Below, in pieces: positions 29,301-37,936 of a stretch of 64,000 bases of DNA. Under the pieces are notes generated by a model that searched no databases, was not told the DNA's origin, and saw only the letters and a program-made list of their open reading frames with translations. The stretch covers positions 3,208,001 to 3,272,000 of the forward strand of contig OCMG01000004.1 of assembly GCA_900215285.1 (NCBI GenBank), given 5' to 3'. Each line of letters opens with the position of its first letter. The stretch's first letter is position 1. Both the position numbers and the translations under genes were made by a program. Source of the DNA: Ensifer adhaerens (GTDB lineage: Bacteria; Pseudomonadota; Alphaproteobacteria; Rhizobiales; Rhizobiaceae).

Positions 29301-29482
29301 TCGGCACCGGTCCCGGTTCCGAACTGCGTCAGCCGCTCGGCGTCGCCGTGGTGGGCGGCCTGATCATCTCGCAGGTTCTGACGCTGTTCATCACGCCGGT
29401 GATCTTCACCCAGGTCGAATGGATCTCGCGCAAGCTCAGCCGTGGCAAGGGTGGCACAACCGCACCCGTCCCGGCCGAGTAG
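26396..29482 (+). CDS. RND efflux transporter permease subunit (MdtB/MuxB-like, HAE1 family)
   Basis: Proton-driven inner-membrane pump of about 1028 residues with the 12-TM, two-large-loop architecture of AcrB/MdtB. Seen: N-terminal F-I-R-R-P-V-A-T-I-L-L, a first periplasmic block (about 35-330), G-L-V-V-D-D-A-I-V-M-L-E-N with the proton-relay Asp pair near residue 405, and a second half ending with I-G-I-V-K-K-N-A-I-M-M-I-D. P-T-I-S-V and the S-T-R-I-T-L-Q-F motif fit multidrug rather than heavy-metal RND pumps. The adaptor stop codon (26391-26393) overlaps a TTG at 26390; the GTG at 26396 is the more likely start. No outer-membrane channel gene or TetR/MarR regulator is adjacent, so it probably uses a TolC encoded elsewhere. 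Confidence 0.94.
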   Translation: MNISEIFIRRPVATILLIVGVLMAGIGAFRQLPVAALPQADYPTISVSAQLAGASPDTMASSVATPLIKQFQTIAGIDSITASSSLGSTRITLQFDLSRNIDAAAADVQAAIANAQRALPDNLTSTPSYRKVNPADSPIIFLALTSDTALLTQMDDIAQNVLSPALSTIEGVAQAQVFGSKTYAVRVEADPNKLAARGLSLTQVANALKAANDQTPLGTLMNKSQALALNADTQRTNADEFKTLIIATPGGRVVRLGDVSDVKDSIENTTQGSWLDGKPTIAVAVYRQPDANTVDVVNLVKAQIPQLEADLPAGMHLKVVNDASNSIREAVWDVQKTLAITIALVVLVIYLFLRRFWATMIPALAVPLSIVATFGFMYWLNLSIDNISLLGLTLAVGLVVDDAIVMLENIVRHVEEGMNPFEAAIKGSSEVTATIVSMSLSLVAVFLPILLMGGVVGRVLNEFGVVVSLSIMASAVVSLTVTPMLTARLPNTAHHDSGKKSLFDRVNDGYDRSVGWCLDHKGIITVIFLLSFAGSAYLFATLPRSFFPSEDNGLLIVSTQARQDISYPAMKDLQAEAAAVMSANPAVLHVTSSLGSGPGGATFNSGSMFVQLKDRDERPPLDVTLGQMRRALSNVAGLKTFIVPLQSLRFGGRSTQSQYQVVLKSLNADDTRQWSSKLQAAMIADSAHYIDVASDLQNNALQADIKIDNDRANSLGITSSSIRNTLEAAFGTLDVTQIQTTGNNYNVILELNQDRQWDETDLGSLLIPTSSGSQVPLSSIATISRKAGPVTVNQTGQLTAVTLSFNLPQGVSLGVSTDRLNELRQEIGMPATVTTELAGTAQIFAQSTGNTGLLIATAILTIYVVLGVLYESFAHPLTILSGLPSAALGALLALKLWGLDFSIVALIGLLMLIGIVKKNAIMMIDVALTLMREENMDPGKAMHIAAVRRFRPIMMTTFCALLAAVPVALGTGPGSELRQPLGVAVVGGLIISQVLTLFITPVIFTQVEWISRKLSRGKGGTTAPVPAE

Positions 29483-29505
29483 GCCGCAACGGTCACTGCC
29501 CGCGT

Positions 29506-31638
29506 TCAGCCTGTCCGGACCATGCGTTCGGGCAGGCGATCAAATTCTTCGCTCGTCACCGGCTTGCCGAAATAGTAGCCCTGCAGGAACTGGCATCCGC
29601 GCTGGCGTAGATAGGCCGCCTGCTCGGCGGTTTCGACGCCCTCTACGATGACCGGAATGGCCAATGCGTCGGCCAGGGACACGGTGGCATTGAGAACGGC
29701 CCTACCACGTTCGGTTTCCAGCCCCTGGGCAAGCGATCTGTCCAGCTTGAGGCGATCGAAGGTGAAATGGCGAAGCGTGCCAATGCTGGCATAGCCGGCG
29801 CCGAAATCGTCCAGCGCGAAGCGAATGCCGATGGACCGGAGCGCCTCGATCGCCCTTCTCGCCTGCACCGGGCTGTCGAACAGGACCCCTTCCGTGACTT
29901 CCAGGATCAGGCGGTGGGGATCGAATTTCTCCCGCTCCAGAATGGCGGCTACTCCGCTGGCGAAATCCGGCGCGCACAGCTGCGTCGGCGAAACGTTGAC
30001 GGCGATGTCAAGCGCTGGGCGCGCCTTCGCAAAGCGCAGGGAATGTTCCAGAACGATGGCTCCGAGCTGGAAGATGAGACCCGACTTTTCCGCGAGGGGG
30101 ATGAAAACGTCCGGCGACACCGGCCCCTGTGGCGGCGTCCATCGCGCCAGCGCCTCGACGCCGACGATCGCTCCGTCATCGGCGGACACGACCGGCTGAA
30201 AGGCAACCTTGAGCGCATCGGCATTCAACGCTTCGCGCAACTGCGCCTCCAGCTCCGCCATGGCCTCGCGGTCCCGGTCCATGCTCGTCGAGAAGGCAAC
30301 GCTCTGTCCCCGACCGGCCCCCTTGGCGCTATAGAGCGCCATATCGGCACGGCGGATCAATTCGAGGGCGTCTATATCCTGCGTGTAGGTGGCGTAGCCG
30401 ACGCTGGCACCGATCTCCGCCGTGTGACCCGCAACTTGAAACGGCGACTTCAGCACTTGCAAGGCGGCCTCTGCGACCTCGCGCGGTCGCGTTCCACCTC
30501 GGCTGGCGAGCGCGAACTCATCTCCGCCGAAGCGTGCCGCAAACTCAAGTCCCGGGTGGCAATGGACCAGTCTGTTTGCGACGGCAGCGATGAGCTCATC
30601 CCCCACAAGATGACCCCACGTGTCGTTGACCGCCTTGAAACCATCGAGGTCGATCAGATGCAGCGTGAGTCCCTCGCCGCCGTTCACCCTGCCTAGATGC
30701 GACTGCAGCGCACGGATCATGCCCTTCCGGTTGAGCAGACCGGTGAGCGGATCCCGCATGCCATCCTGATCAGCTGCCGCCGCGAAACGGCGCAGGGCCA
30801 GCAATTCGGCATAGCCGGCAAAGACGGAGGTCGCCAGCAACAGGCCCAGAACCACCAGAGCCCCTGTCAAAGCCGGCCGCACCTCGTCATAGAGACGCGT
30901 GCCGAGATTGCGCCCAGGCCAGGCGAGATAGGCAAGAGGCTCGCCGCCTGCCCCGGTCAACGGCAAGCTCAGTTCATGCGCCGGCGGATGCGCAGTCAGG
31001 TGCAGGTCGGGCAGGAAGTAATCGGTCGCGATGACATCAATCATCGCCGGCGTCAGCAGCTTGAACATCGTCAGCACATTGTAGCGGCCGCCAGGAGGCA
31101 CGTCGCGTGACGGCTGCAAGGCACGCGAGCCAACCAGCGCGACCGTTCCGGCCAGGGGATATATGTTGATGATGGAAGCTTGGTCGGGCGTGCTGGCCTG
31201 CCGGATCTGCCGGGCAAAGGCGTCGCCGAGGACCGCCACGGCGTCGAATTCCTTCCCCTTGAGATAGCTGGCGATCAGATTGCCCGCAGGGTCGGTCACC
31301 GCCAGACCGTCATAGAGCTGATAATCGGCGGAAATCTCACCCCAGTTGCTCCACATCCATTCCTTGCGGTTTTCGGACTGCATGGCGACGAAGGCTTCAC
31401 GCCAGACTGCATTGTCCTCAAGGGTCCCCGAAAGCCGCCGACGGACAGAAAGAACAGCCGTCTGCGCCGCGCTCATGGCGCGGGAATCATCAATTTCATT
31501 CGCCTTGTCGCCCATCGCCTCAAGGACAAGAACAACCAGAAAAGCCAGGAAGAGTGCAACAATCAGGGTGCCTGCAATTGCAGCAGGCGCAATCCAGTTG
31601 CGCCAATCCCGAACGAGTTTTTCCGGAGACACTATCAA
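29506..31638 (-). CDS. Membrane-bound CHASE4-GGDEF-EAL cyclic-di-GMP protein
   Basis: Putative bifunctional c-di-GMP enzyme of 710 residues. Order: TM segment (about 18-42), a periplasmic CHASE4-type sensor domain (about 55-250), second TM (about 258-285), GGDEF domain (about 295-450) with R-F-G-G-D-E-F, and EAL domain (about 465-705). The EAL residues needed for catalysis are visible: V-E-A-L-A-R, V-N-V-S-P, L-E-V-T-E-G, D-D-F-G-A-G-Y, and the Lys in D-R-L-K-L-D. The GGDEF domain lacks the RxxD product-inhibition site (PGLE at that position). Intact motifs in both domains leave the net activity open. The gene is convergent with the RND operon, 23 nt away, and is divergent from the rpsF operon. 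Confidence 0.93.
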   Translation of the reverse strand: MIVSPEKLVRDWRNWIAPAAIAGTLIVALFLAFLVVLVLEAMGDKANEIDDSRAMSAAQTAVLSVRRRLSGTLEDNAVWREAFVAMQSENRKEWMWSNWGEISADYQLYDGLAVTDPAGNLIASYLKGKEFDAVAVLGDAFARQIRQASTPDQASIINIYPLAGTVALVGSRALQPSRDVPPGGRYNVLTMFKLLTPAMIDVIATDYFLPDLHLTAHPPAHELSLPLTGAGGEPLAYLAWPGRNLGTRLYDEVRPALTGALVVLGLLLATSVFAGYAELLALRRFAAAADQDGMRDPLTGLLNRKGMIRALQSHLGRVNGGEGLTLHLIDLDGFKAVNDTWGHLVGDELIAAVANRLVHCHPGLEFAARFGGDEFALASRGGTRPREVAEAALQVLKSPFQVAGHTAEIGASVGYATYTQDIDALELIRRADMALYSAKGAGRGQSVAFSTSMDRDREAMAELEAQLREALNADALKVAFQPVVSADDGAIVGVEALARWTPPQGPVSPDVFIPLAEKSGLIFQLGAIVLEHSLRFAKARPALDIAVNVSPTQLCAPDFASGVAAILEREKFDPHRLILEVTEGVLFDSPVQARRAIEALRSIGIRFALDDFGAGYASIGTLRHFTFDRLKLDRSLAQGLETERGRAVLNATVSLADALAIPVIVEGVETAEQAAYLRQRGCQFLQGYYFGKPVTSEEFDRLPERMVRTG

Positions 31639-31902
31639 TTTTCACCCCGAGCGTCAGACCGCGCGCACCGGCATCCCCCCACGAGACCCGGATACTGTGC
31701 CTTGATACAAAACCCGCATGAATAATACATTAATCCATTTGCATGTACTTAAGTACTTTCCATTTCAGCCCCGGCCTCCAACCGGAATTGCAAAAGGGCA
31801 TCCTTTTACGGTAAATAGAACTGTACTTGCAAACAACGAATGTTCTTTGCTCCTGAGCAACTCCGGCCCCTTTCTGTCCGGTCGAGAGATTTGCAGCAGC
31901 CC
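31639..31902. other. Gene-free stretch between the GGDEF-EAL gene and the rpsF promoter
   Basis: About 260 nt without a supported gene; AT-richer than its surroundings (about 31690-31860), as expected for divergent promoters. No hairpin-plus-T-run, repeat or small gene stood out. Confidence 0.6.
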
Positions 31903-31930
31903 TTGCAATCCGCGCCGAAATGCGTATAAG
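31903..31930 (+). promoter_or_regulatory. Sigma-70 promoter of the rpsF-rpsR operon
   Basis: TTGCAA (31903-31908) and TATAAG (31925-31930) with a 16-nt spacer, a close match to the vegetative rhizobial promoter pattern. It would start transcription near 31937, leaving an unusually long leader of about 220 nt before rpsF. Confidence 0.7.
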
Positions 31931-31972
31931 CCGCGCTTGATCGTTTAACCCGGTCTTATGGCTGGTGGCTGA

Positions 31973-32027
31973 ACGGAGGGTCCGGACTGAAAAGTCCGAC
32001 ATGGAAGCAGAAGCTTTCCGGCCTCCC
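31973..32027 (+). ncRNA. Structured leader RNA of rpsF (possible S6:S18 autoregulatory element)
   Basis: Two hairpins lie side by side: CGGACT-GAAA-AGTCCG (31983-31998) and GGAAGC-AGAA-GCTTTCC with one bulged base (32003-32019). They are enclosed by CGGAGGG (from 31974) and GGCCTCCC (to about 32027), which can pair to form a three-way junction. Many bacteria have S6:S18-binding leader motifs upstream of rpsF. Whether this RNA is of that class or a distinct alphaproteobacterial leader cannot be settled by eye. Confidence 0.45.
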
Positions 32028-32158
32028 GTGTCTCCGCTCTCGACCGTATGAGACAAAACGCTTTTCTTGCCGCCCTTCGACAGAGGGGCAATTGAACAGT
32101 CGTTGAGGCTTGGCGCCATGCCCGGGTTTTGATCGAAACGCAAGAAAGGCAAAATACA

Positions 32159-32605
32159 ATGGCACTTTACGAACATGTATTCCTTGCCCGCCAGGACGTG
32201 ACCCCGCAGCAGGTCGAAGGCCTTGTAGAAAACTACAAGGGCGTGATCGAAGCAAACGGTGGCAAGGTCGGCCGGGTCGAGAACTGGGGCCTCAAGTCCC
32301 TCACCTACCGCATCAAGAAGAACCGCAAGGCTCACTACGTCCTGATGGACATCACGGCTCCGGCAGCAGCGATCCAGGAAATGGAACGCCAGATGCGCAT
32401 CTCGGAAGACGTCCTTCGTTACATGACCGTTTCGGTCGAAGCACACGAAGAAGGCGCATCCGCCATGATGCAGAAGCGCGACCGTGATGACCGTCCGCGT
32501 CGTGATGGCGACCGTCCGGACCGTGGCCCGCGCGAAGGCGGCTTCAACCGCGATCGCGGTGACCGCGACGACCGTCCGCGCCGTCCGCGCGAAGACCGTG
32601 CATAA
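32159..32605 (+). CDS. rpsF: 30S ribosomal protein S6
   Basis: Small-subunit protein S6, which pairs with S18 on the central platform of the 30S subunit. The 148-residue protein begins [14 protein letters not shown] and contains [18 protein letters not shown], both diagnostic. The C-terminal ~45 residues are an Arg/Asp/Gly-rich extension (repeated D-R-P-R-R-D-type units) common in alphaproteobacterial S6. The start is the ATG at 32159; ten upstream codons are open but not conserved. AAGAAAGG lies about 10 nt upstream. Confidence 0.98.
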   Translation: MALYEHVFLARQDVTPQQVEGLVENYKGVIEANGGKVGRVENWGLKSLTYRIKKNRKAHYVLMDITAPAAAIQEMERQMRISEDVLRYMTVSVEAHEEGASAMMQKRDRDDRPRRDGDRPDRGPREGGFNRDRGDRDDRPRRPREDRA

Positions 32606-32617
32606 GGAGATATGACC

Positions 32618-32863
32618 ATGGCTGATGCATCTTCCCCGGCACGTCGCCCGTTCCACCGCCGTCGTAAGACGTGCCCCTTCTCCGGCGCCAACGCTCCGAA
32701 GATCGACTACAAGGACGTTCGTCTCCTGCAGCGCTACATTTCCGAGCGCGGCAAGATTGTTCCGTCCCGCATCACGGCTGTTTCGCAGAAGAAGCAGCGC
32801 GAGCTGGCCAAGGCCATCAAGCGCGCGCGCTTCCTCGGCCTGCTGCCCTACGTTCTGGCCTAA
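32618..32863 (+). CDS. rpsR: 30S ribosomal protein S18
   Basis: S18, binding partner of S6. The 81-residue protein has [15 protein letters not shown] near the N-terminus and the conserved [17 protein letters not shown] core. Two ATGs are close together; the second (32618) is about 9 nt from AGGAGA and gives the usual N-terminus, the first (32612) is too close to the SD. Second gene of the rpsF operon. Confidence 0.98.
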   Translation: MADASSPARRPFHRRRKTCPFSGANAPKIDYKDVRLLQRYISERGKIVPSRITAVSQKKQRELAKAIKRARFLGLLPYVLA

Positions 32864-33017
32864 GGCCAGTCTGAGTTCCGGCGGAGGCTTCGCAAGAGCC
32901 TCTGCCGATCCCTTCCGCGATGGGCGCGGATCGGAACAACGCAAAACCCATGTTGGGATTGAACGGCACGAGCCGCGTCCCTAACTGCCAGCGGAACCCC
33001 AACGGCAGGACAGCGAG

Positions 33018-34016
33018 ATGAAGATGACCCTGGACTTTAAATCGATCGCGATCGGCGCACTCGCCGGATTGACGTCAGCACTTCTCGTGCTGGCCGCGAC
33101 GACGCATCTGTCCGCCTCCATCGTTTTCCTCATTCTTGCGGGAATGCCCGTCTTCATCGCGGGCCTCGGCTTTGGCGTTGTGGCCGCAGGCGCAGCGCTC
33201 GCAGCCAGCTTTCTGGTCCTGGCCTTCACCGTTTCACCGCTTTTCGCCGTCTCCATTCTGGCGCTGCCCCAGCTGCCTGCTGTCTGGATGTCGCGGCTGG
33301 CCAATTTCGCGCGCCCGGCTGAAGAGCTTGGCGGCCCGACCAATGTCATGGCCTGGTATCCGTTGGCCGATATGATGATGCGGCTGTGTGCTCTCGTTGC
33401 CGTCGCAGTGGCGCTGACGCTTCTCGCAACCGGCTATAGCCGCGGAACAGCGACGGACATCATTGGAGCAGCAACGAAAGCGCTGAGCGCACAAGATCCG
33501 ACATTCAGCATGGATTCGGCCGTTCTGGCGCAGGTCACTGCCTTCTACTACTACCTCCTGCCGCTCAATCAGGCCGTGATGTCGGTCATCACCATTTTCG
33601 CAGCCTATTACTTCTCGGCGATCATCGTGCGGACGACGACCCAGGCCCTGCGGCCGCGCGAGGACATGCCGTCTGCGCTGCGCATGAACCGCGACAGCAT
33701 CTACGTTCTTGGGATGGGCCTGACGCTGCTGATTGCCGGCATGGTCACGCATAACAACGTACTGACCATCGTCGGTTCCTCGATCTCGGGCGCGTTTGGC
33801 GGTGGCTTCCTGCTGGCGGGCCTTGCCGCTTTTCATCTGAAGAGCCGCGGCAAATCCTGGCGGATGCCGGCGCTCATTCTCGCCTATCTCACCATTTCGC
33901 TGACCGGCATCGTCTTCCTGATTGTCGGCCTGCTCGATACCCGCCGCGCCATCGCGCTTACGCCCGTGGCCGGCACACCTAAAGACAAGAATTCAACTGA
34001 TACCTCGAACACCTGA
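33018..34016 (+). CDS. DUF2232 domain-containing membrane protein
   Basis: Integral membrane protein of 332 residues with eight or so hydrophobic segments: one pair at about 10-70, more through 110-210, and a final group to about 315. This DUF2232 protein is typically found between rpsR and rplI in rhizobia, as here; its function is not established. No charged motif or cofactor site is evident. The gene starts 154 nt after rpsR, with a GC-rich imperfect hairpin in the gap (around 32880-32910), and ends 13 nt before rplI, so it is probably co-transcribed with the ribosomal genes. Confidence 0.9.
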   Translation: MKMTLDFKSIAIGALAGLTSALLVLAATTHLSASIVFLILAGMPVFIAGLGFGVVAAGAALAASFLVLAFTVSPLFAVSILALPQLPAVWMSRLANFARPAEELGGPTNVMAWYPLADMMMRLCALVAVAVALTLLATGYSRGTATDIIGAATKALSAQDPTFSMDSAVLAQVTAFYYYLLPLNQAVMSVITIFAAYYFSAIIVRTTTQALRPREDMPSALRMNRDSIYVLGMGLTLLIAGMVTHNNVLTIVGSSISGAFGGGFLLAGLAAFHLKSRGKSWRMPALILAYLTISLTGIVFLIVGLLDTRRAIALTPVAGTPKDKNSTDTSNT

Positions 34017-34029
34017 AAGGAACATCACG

Positions 34030-34611
34030 ATGGAAGTCATTCTTCTTGAGCGCATCTCCAAGCTCGGCCAGATGGGCGAAACCGTAAAGGTTCGCGACGG
34101 CTACGCTCGCAACTACCTGCTGCCGCTCGGCAAGGCGCTGCGCGCCAACGCTGCCAACAAGGCCCGTTTTGAAAACGAGCGCGCAACGCTCGAAGCCCGC
34201 AACCTCGAGCGCAAGTCGGAAGCCCAGAAGGTCGCTGAATCCCTCGACGGCAAGTCCTTCATCGTCGTTCGCTCCGCTGGCGAAACCGGCCAGATGTACG
34301 GCTCGGTCGCTGCCCGCGACATCGTCGAAATCCTCGGCAACGAAGGCTTCACGATCGCCCGTAACCAGGTTGAACTCAACAACCCGATCAAGGCCATCGG
34401 CCTGCACAAGGTCGAGCTGCACCTGCATGCCGAAGTCACGGTTTCGATCGAGCTGAACGTTGCCCGTTCGGCTGAAGAAGCCGAGCGTCAGGCCAAGGGT
34501 GAAGACCTCACCTCGGCGGAAGCCATCTACGGCGTTGACGAAGACGCGCTGCGTCCGGAAGACTTCTTCAATCCGGAAGCTGAATACGAAGACGAAGACG
34601 AAAACGCCTGA
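34030..34611 (+). CDS. rplI: 50S ribosomal protein L9
   Basis: L9 binds domain V of 23S rRNA and affects reading-frame maintenance. The 193-residue protein begins [19 protein letters not shown] with the [14 protein letters not shown] signature. The C-terminal domain is followed by an acidic tail of about 40 residues (many Glu/Asp), a feature of alphaproteobacterial L9. The AAAGGA-like site precedes the ATG by about 9 nt. The operon ends here with a strong terminator. Confidence 0.98.
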   Translation: MEVILLERISKLGQMGETVKVRDGYARNYLLPLGKALRANAANKARFENERATLEARNLERKSEAQKVAESLDGKSFIVVRSAGETGQMYGSVAARDIVEILGNEGFTIARNQVELNNPIKAIGLHKVELHLHAEVTVSIELNVARSAEEAERQAKGEDLTSAEAIYGVDEDALRPEDFFNPEAEYEDEDENA

Positions 34612-34638
34612 TCGTTCTCGAACTTCTCACTTTCTGCG

Positions 34639-34669
34639 AGGCCCGGATGGAACCATCCGGGCCTTTCTT
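34639..34669 (+). terminator. Rho-independent terminator of the rpsF-rplI operon
   Basis: Perfect 12-bp palindromic arms (AGGCCCGGATGG and complement) with a minimal loop at 34651-34652, followed by TTCTTCG. Starts 28 nt after the rplI stop. Confidence 0.85.
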
Positions 34670-34751
34670 CGTTTGGGCATTCTCGCAGACGACTGCCTTT
34701 TGGGCATTCGGGTCGCCCGGCGCAAATTTAATCGTCTGGTAAGAAATTCGG

Positions 34752-34779
34752 TTGATTCGCGTCAAAAAGTTTGTAATCC
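34752..34779 (+). promoter_or_regulatory. Candidate promoter for cfa
   Basis: TTGATT (34752-34757) and TAATCC (34774-34779) with a 16-nt spacer in an AT-rich patch. If used, transcripts would carry a leader of about 265 nt before cfa. Confidence 0.35.
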
Positions 34780-34833
34780 TTAGTATCAATACCGGTGACT
34801 ATTTGGATTGCGTGTTTCTGATCCGCGCTGGTG

Positions 34834-34965
34834 AGAGCGTCCCCCGCTCTTCGGTCAGGCGTCTGCCGCCCGGCAGACAACTCCCCTCAAGCGCTCCAGC
34901 GGCCGAGCCCGCTCGAAAAGGATGGACATGCGCGCGCCGGTATTGCGGTCGCTCTCAAGGACCGC
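34834..34965 (+). other. Structured untranslated region upstream of cfa
   Basis: Three hairpins in a 440-nt gene-free gap: AGAGCG-tcccc-CGCTCT (34834-34850), GTCTGCC-gccc-GGCAGAC (34861-34878) and GCGGTC-N9-GACCGC (34945-34965). The first two carry C-rich unpaired stretches (tcccc in the loop, ctcccc just after). This could be a long 5' UTR with regulatory structure or a separate small RNA. I could not match it to a known riboswitch. Confidence 0.4.
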
Positions 34966-35052
34966 TGAGCTAGGGTGTCTGGTTTTCTGAGCGGGATTTC
35001 GGCGAAACTACCATTCGCCTTCGCCGACCCGCTACCGCGCGGAGAGGCAAGC

Positions 35053-36309
35053 ATGTACCGATTTCTCGACAGATTTCTTTCGCGATCCATTCTCAAGGGC
35101 AATCTTTCCATCACGGCATCGGACGGAAAGACGTATCGCTATGGGGACGGCACCGGCGCGCCGGTCCACGCCCTTCTGACTGATGCCGCAACCGAAAACC
35201 TGCTGCTGCTCGACCCGGCACTGAGGTTGGGCGAATGCTACATGCAGGGCTCGCTGAAGATGCTGGAAGGCACGATCTACGATTTCCTGCAGGTGACGCT
35301 GTCCAACATGCCGGGCAGTGTCGAGACGAAGAATTCCTTTGCGAAACTGGCGCTGTCGATGCGCAATTTCGGCGCTCTGGTCGGGCGCGGCAACAATTTC
35401 ATGCGGGCGCGCCGCAATGTGCAGCATCACTATGACCTGTCGGGGGCACTCTACGACCTCTTCCTCGACGACGACCGGCAATATTCCTGTGCCTACTTTC
35501 CGACGCCGGAGACGACGCTGGACGAAGCGCAATTTGCCAAGAAGCGGCATATTGCCTCCAAGCTCAACTTCAGCCGACCGGGCCTTTCGACGCTCGACAT
35601 CGGCTGCGGCTGGGGCGGGATGGGACTTTACCTCGCAAGCACCTTCGGCGCGAAGGTGACGGGCGTCACGCTTTCCGACGAGCAGCTGGCGATTGCCAAC
35701 AAGCGGGCCGTCGCCAACGGCCTTTCGGGTCGCGCCGAGTTCCTGCTCAAGGACTACCGTCATCTCGACCGCAAGTTCGACCGCATCGTCTCGGTCGGCA
35801 TGTTCGAGCATGTCGGCAAGAAGGGCTTCAACGAATATTTCGAGAAGGCGGCGGCGCTTCTCAACGACGATGGCGTGATGCTGATGCACACCATCGGCCA
35901 AGCCACGCCCCCCTCTGCGACAAACCCCTTCATCGAGAAATACATCTTCCCGGGCGGCTACATTCCGTCCATGTCTGAAGTGTTGCCGGCGATCGAACGT
36001 TCGGGCCTGATGCTGACCGATGTCGAAATCCTGCGTTACCATTATGCGGAAACGCTGAAGCATTGGCGCGCCCGTTTCCTGGCCCATTGGGAGGATGCGG
36101 CAAAGCTCTATGACGAGGAATTCTGCCGGATGTGGGAGTTCTACCTTGCGTCCTCGGAGGCCGCCTTCCGCTTCCTCGACCTCAATGTCTTCCAGTTCCA
36201 GCTGGTCAAGCAGCGCGACGCCCTGCCGATGACCCGCGACTACATGGTGGATACGGAGCGCTCGCTGATTGCGGCGGAACAGACGGACATCAAGGCAGCG
36301 GCGGAGTAA
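35053..36309 (+). CDS. cfa: Cyclopropane-fatty-acyl-phospholipid synthase
   Basis: SAM-dependent enzyme that adds a methylene bridge to unsaturated acyl chains of membrane phospholipids, usually in stationary phase or acid stress. The 418-residue protein has an N-terminal lipid-binding region (about 1-110), then Q-H-H-Y-D-L-S-G-A-L-Y-D-L-F-L-D, the SAM-binding sequence L-D-I-G-C-G-W-G-G-M-G-L-Y-L-A at about residue 180, and a C-terminal segment with Y-I-F-P-G-G-Y-I-P-S. GGAGAGG precedes the ATG at 35053. The long upstream gap contains conspicuous RNA structure. A terminator hairpin follows. Confidence 0.95.
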   Translation: MYRFLDRFLSRSILKGNLSITASDGKTYRYGDGTGAPVHALLTDAATENLLLLDPALRLGECYMQGSLKMLEGTIYDFLQVTLSNMPGSVETKNSFAKLALSMRNFGALVGRGNNFMRARRNVQHHYDLSGALYDLFLDDDRQYSCAYFPTPETTLDEAQFAKKRHIASKLNFSRPGLSTLDIGCGWGGMGLYLASTFGAKVTGVTLSDEQLAIANKRAVANGLSGRAEFLLKDYRHLDRKFDRIVSVGMFEHVGKKGFNEYFEKAAALLNDDGVMLMHTIGQATPPSATNPFIEKYIFPGGYIPSMSEVLPAIERSGLMLTDVEILRYHYAETLKHWRARFLAHWEDAAKLYDEEFCRMWEFYLASSEAAFRFLDLNVFQFQLVKQRDALPMTRDYMVDTERSLIAAEQTDIKAAAE

Positions 36310-36333
36310 TCACCCCGTCGCCCGCCGAAGTTG

Positions 36334-36357
36334 GAAGGAGGCCTTGCGGCCTCCTTC
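36334..36357. terminator. Hairpin between cfa and the aldehyde dehydrogenase gene
   Basis: GAAGGAGGCC-ttgc-GGCCTCCTTC, a perfect 10-bp stem between convergent genes. The T-tract on either side is weak, so efficiency as an intrinsic terminator is uncertain. Confidence 0.65.
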
Positions 36358-36364
36358 TGTCGTT

Positions 36365-37756
36365 TCAGAACGGCGCATCGATATCCACGACGCAGACCAG
36401 CTTATGATTGACGAATTCCTTGATGCCGAGGCCGATGAGTTCGCGGCCATAGCCGGAGCGGCGAATGCCGCCGAAGGGCAGATCGGCTTTCACCATCGTC
36501 GGATGGTTGACGAAGACCATGCCGGTGGAGATCTGGCTGGCGACTGCCGCGCCGCGTTTCAGGTCGCGAGTGAAGACGGAACCGCCGAGACCAAAGGGCG
36601 AGTCATTGGCGATCTCGATCGCCTCCTGTTCGTCGCGGGCGCGGAAGAGCATGGAGACGGGGCCAAAGAATTCCCAATAGCGTGCAGGGTTATCCTTGCC
36701 GACATCGGTGAGAATCGTCGGCTGGACGAAAGCACCCCGATTGGGGACAGGCGGACCGACCTCAAGCGCAACCGCGCCATGCTCGACGGCCTGGCGGATC
36801 TTGTCCCTGACCTCGTCTGCGGCGCCCTGCGACGAAAGCGGCGCAAGCGTGGTCGAAGGGTCGAGGGGATCACCCGCACGCAGAGCCGCCACGCCGCTCT
36901 TGTACTGGTCAAAGAACCGATCATAGATCCCGTCCTGGATGATCATGCGCTTGGAAGAGACGCAGACCTGGCCGCCATTCCAGTGGCGACCGAAGACTGC
37001 CCATTTGACGGTCTTTTCAAGATCCGCATCGTCAAGCACGACGAAGGCATCCGCGCCTCCCAGTTCCATGGTCGACTTTTTCAGCGCGTTTCCGGCGACC
37101 GAGGCCACCGAGGCGCCGGCACCTTCCGAGCCGGTCAGCGCGACGCCATGAACGCGTGGGTCGTTGATGATCAATTCGACCTGTGAGCGCGTGGCGTAGA
37201 GGTTCTTGAACGCGCCACGCGGAAGGCCAGCCTCCGTCATCAGCCGCTCGAACATGGCCGCCGATTGCGGCACGTTGGACGCATGCTTGAGCAGCATGGT
37301 GTTGCCGGCGCAAAGCTGGGGCGCGATGATGCGGGCGATCTGGTAATAGGGGAAGTTCCACGGCTCGATGGCGAGAAGGACGCCGAGCGGCTCGCAAATG
37401 AGCATGGCATCACCCTCGTCGGGGCTCGCGACGGGCAATTTTTCCGGCTCCAGCAGGTGTTCGGCATTCTTGTAATAATAGTCGAAGATGTCGGCTGAGA
37501 GCGTCACCTCGGCCTTTGCTTCCGAAAAGAGCTTGCCCATTTCCAGTGTCAGGTAGCGAGCGTATTCGTCAATGTCGCGGCGCAGGATATTGGCCGCCGC
37601 ATGCATGATCTTCGCCCGCTCGGCAACGGGCAGAAGACGCCACGTCAGGAAGGCCGCATGGGCCTGATCGATTGCGCCGGCGACTTCGGCATCGGTTGCG
37701 TTGGGGAAGGTCTTGAGCAGTTCACCCGTATAGGGATTTGTCGTGGCATAGGCCAT
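36365..37756 (-). CDS. NAD(P)-dependent aldehyde dehydrogenase (succinate-semialdehyde dehydrogenase-like)
   Basis: Aldehyde dehydrogenase superfamily enzyme of 463 residues, closest in length and N-terminus (A-T-T-N-P-Y-T-G-E-L-L-K-T-F) to the Sad/YneI group of succinate-semialdehyde dehydrogenases. The cofactor-binding E-P-W-N-F-P-Y, catalytic Glu in M-E-L-G-G-A-D, and the nucleophile in G-G-Q-V-C-V-S-S-K-R are visible. The ATG at 37756 is 9 nt after AGAAGGA; the ATG at 37765 abuts the SD directly and is less likely. A perfect FNR/FixK-type box at 37937-37950 lies 180 nt upstream, suggesting control by oxygen limitation. Natural substrate is an inference from family resemblance. Confidence 0.9.
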   Translation of the reverse strand: MAYATTNPYTGELLKTFPNATDAEVAGAIDQAHAAFLTWRLLPVAERAKIMHAAANILRRDIDEYARYLTLEMGKLFSEAKAEVTLSADIFDYYYKNAEHLLEPEKLPVASPDEGDAMLICEPLGVLLAIEPWNFPYYQIARIIAPQLCAGNTMLLKHASNVPQSAAMFERLMTEAGLPRGAFKNLYATRSQVELIINDPRVHGVALTGSEGAGASVASVAGNALKKSTMELGGADAFVVLDDADLEKTVKWAVFGRHWNGGQVCVSSKRMIIQDGIYDRFFDQYKSGVAALRAGDPLDPSTTLAPLSSQGAADEVRDKIRQAVEHGAVALEVGPPVPNRGAFVQPTILTDVGKDNPARYWEFFGPVSMLFRARDEQEAIEIANDSPFGLGGSVFTRDLKRGAAVASQISTGMVFVNHPTMVKADLPFGGIRRSGYGRELIGLGIKEFVNHKLVCVVDIDAPF

Positions 37757-37936
37757 GGAAGCCATTCCTTCTTTTATGGCGGCGCGCTCGAACGAGCGCC
37801 GGAGGACCGCCTTAATTCTTTGAAAGTGCTTTTCACATCGTCTGCGCATGATGGCCCGGGGGCCGGCCGGCAATCGCCACGCCAGTGGACATCACCGCAA
37901 ACACAGCCAATTCTCGCAGATGTCGCTGGGAGGCTA

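Noticed and set aside
34779..35052. SAM riboswitch upstream of cfa
   Set aside because: The enzyme uses SAM, but the hairpins do not show the conserved cores of the SAM-I, SAM-II or SAM/SAH classes as far as I can tell by eye.
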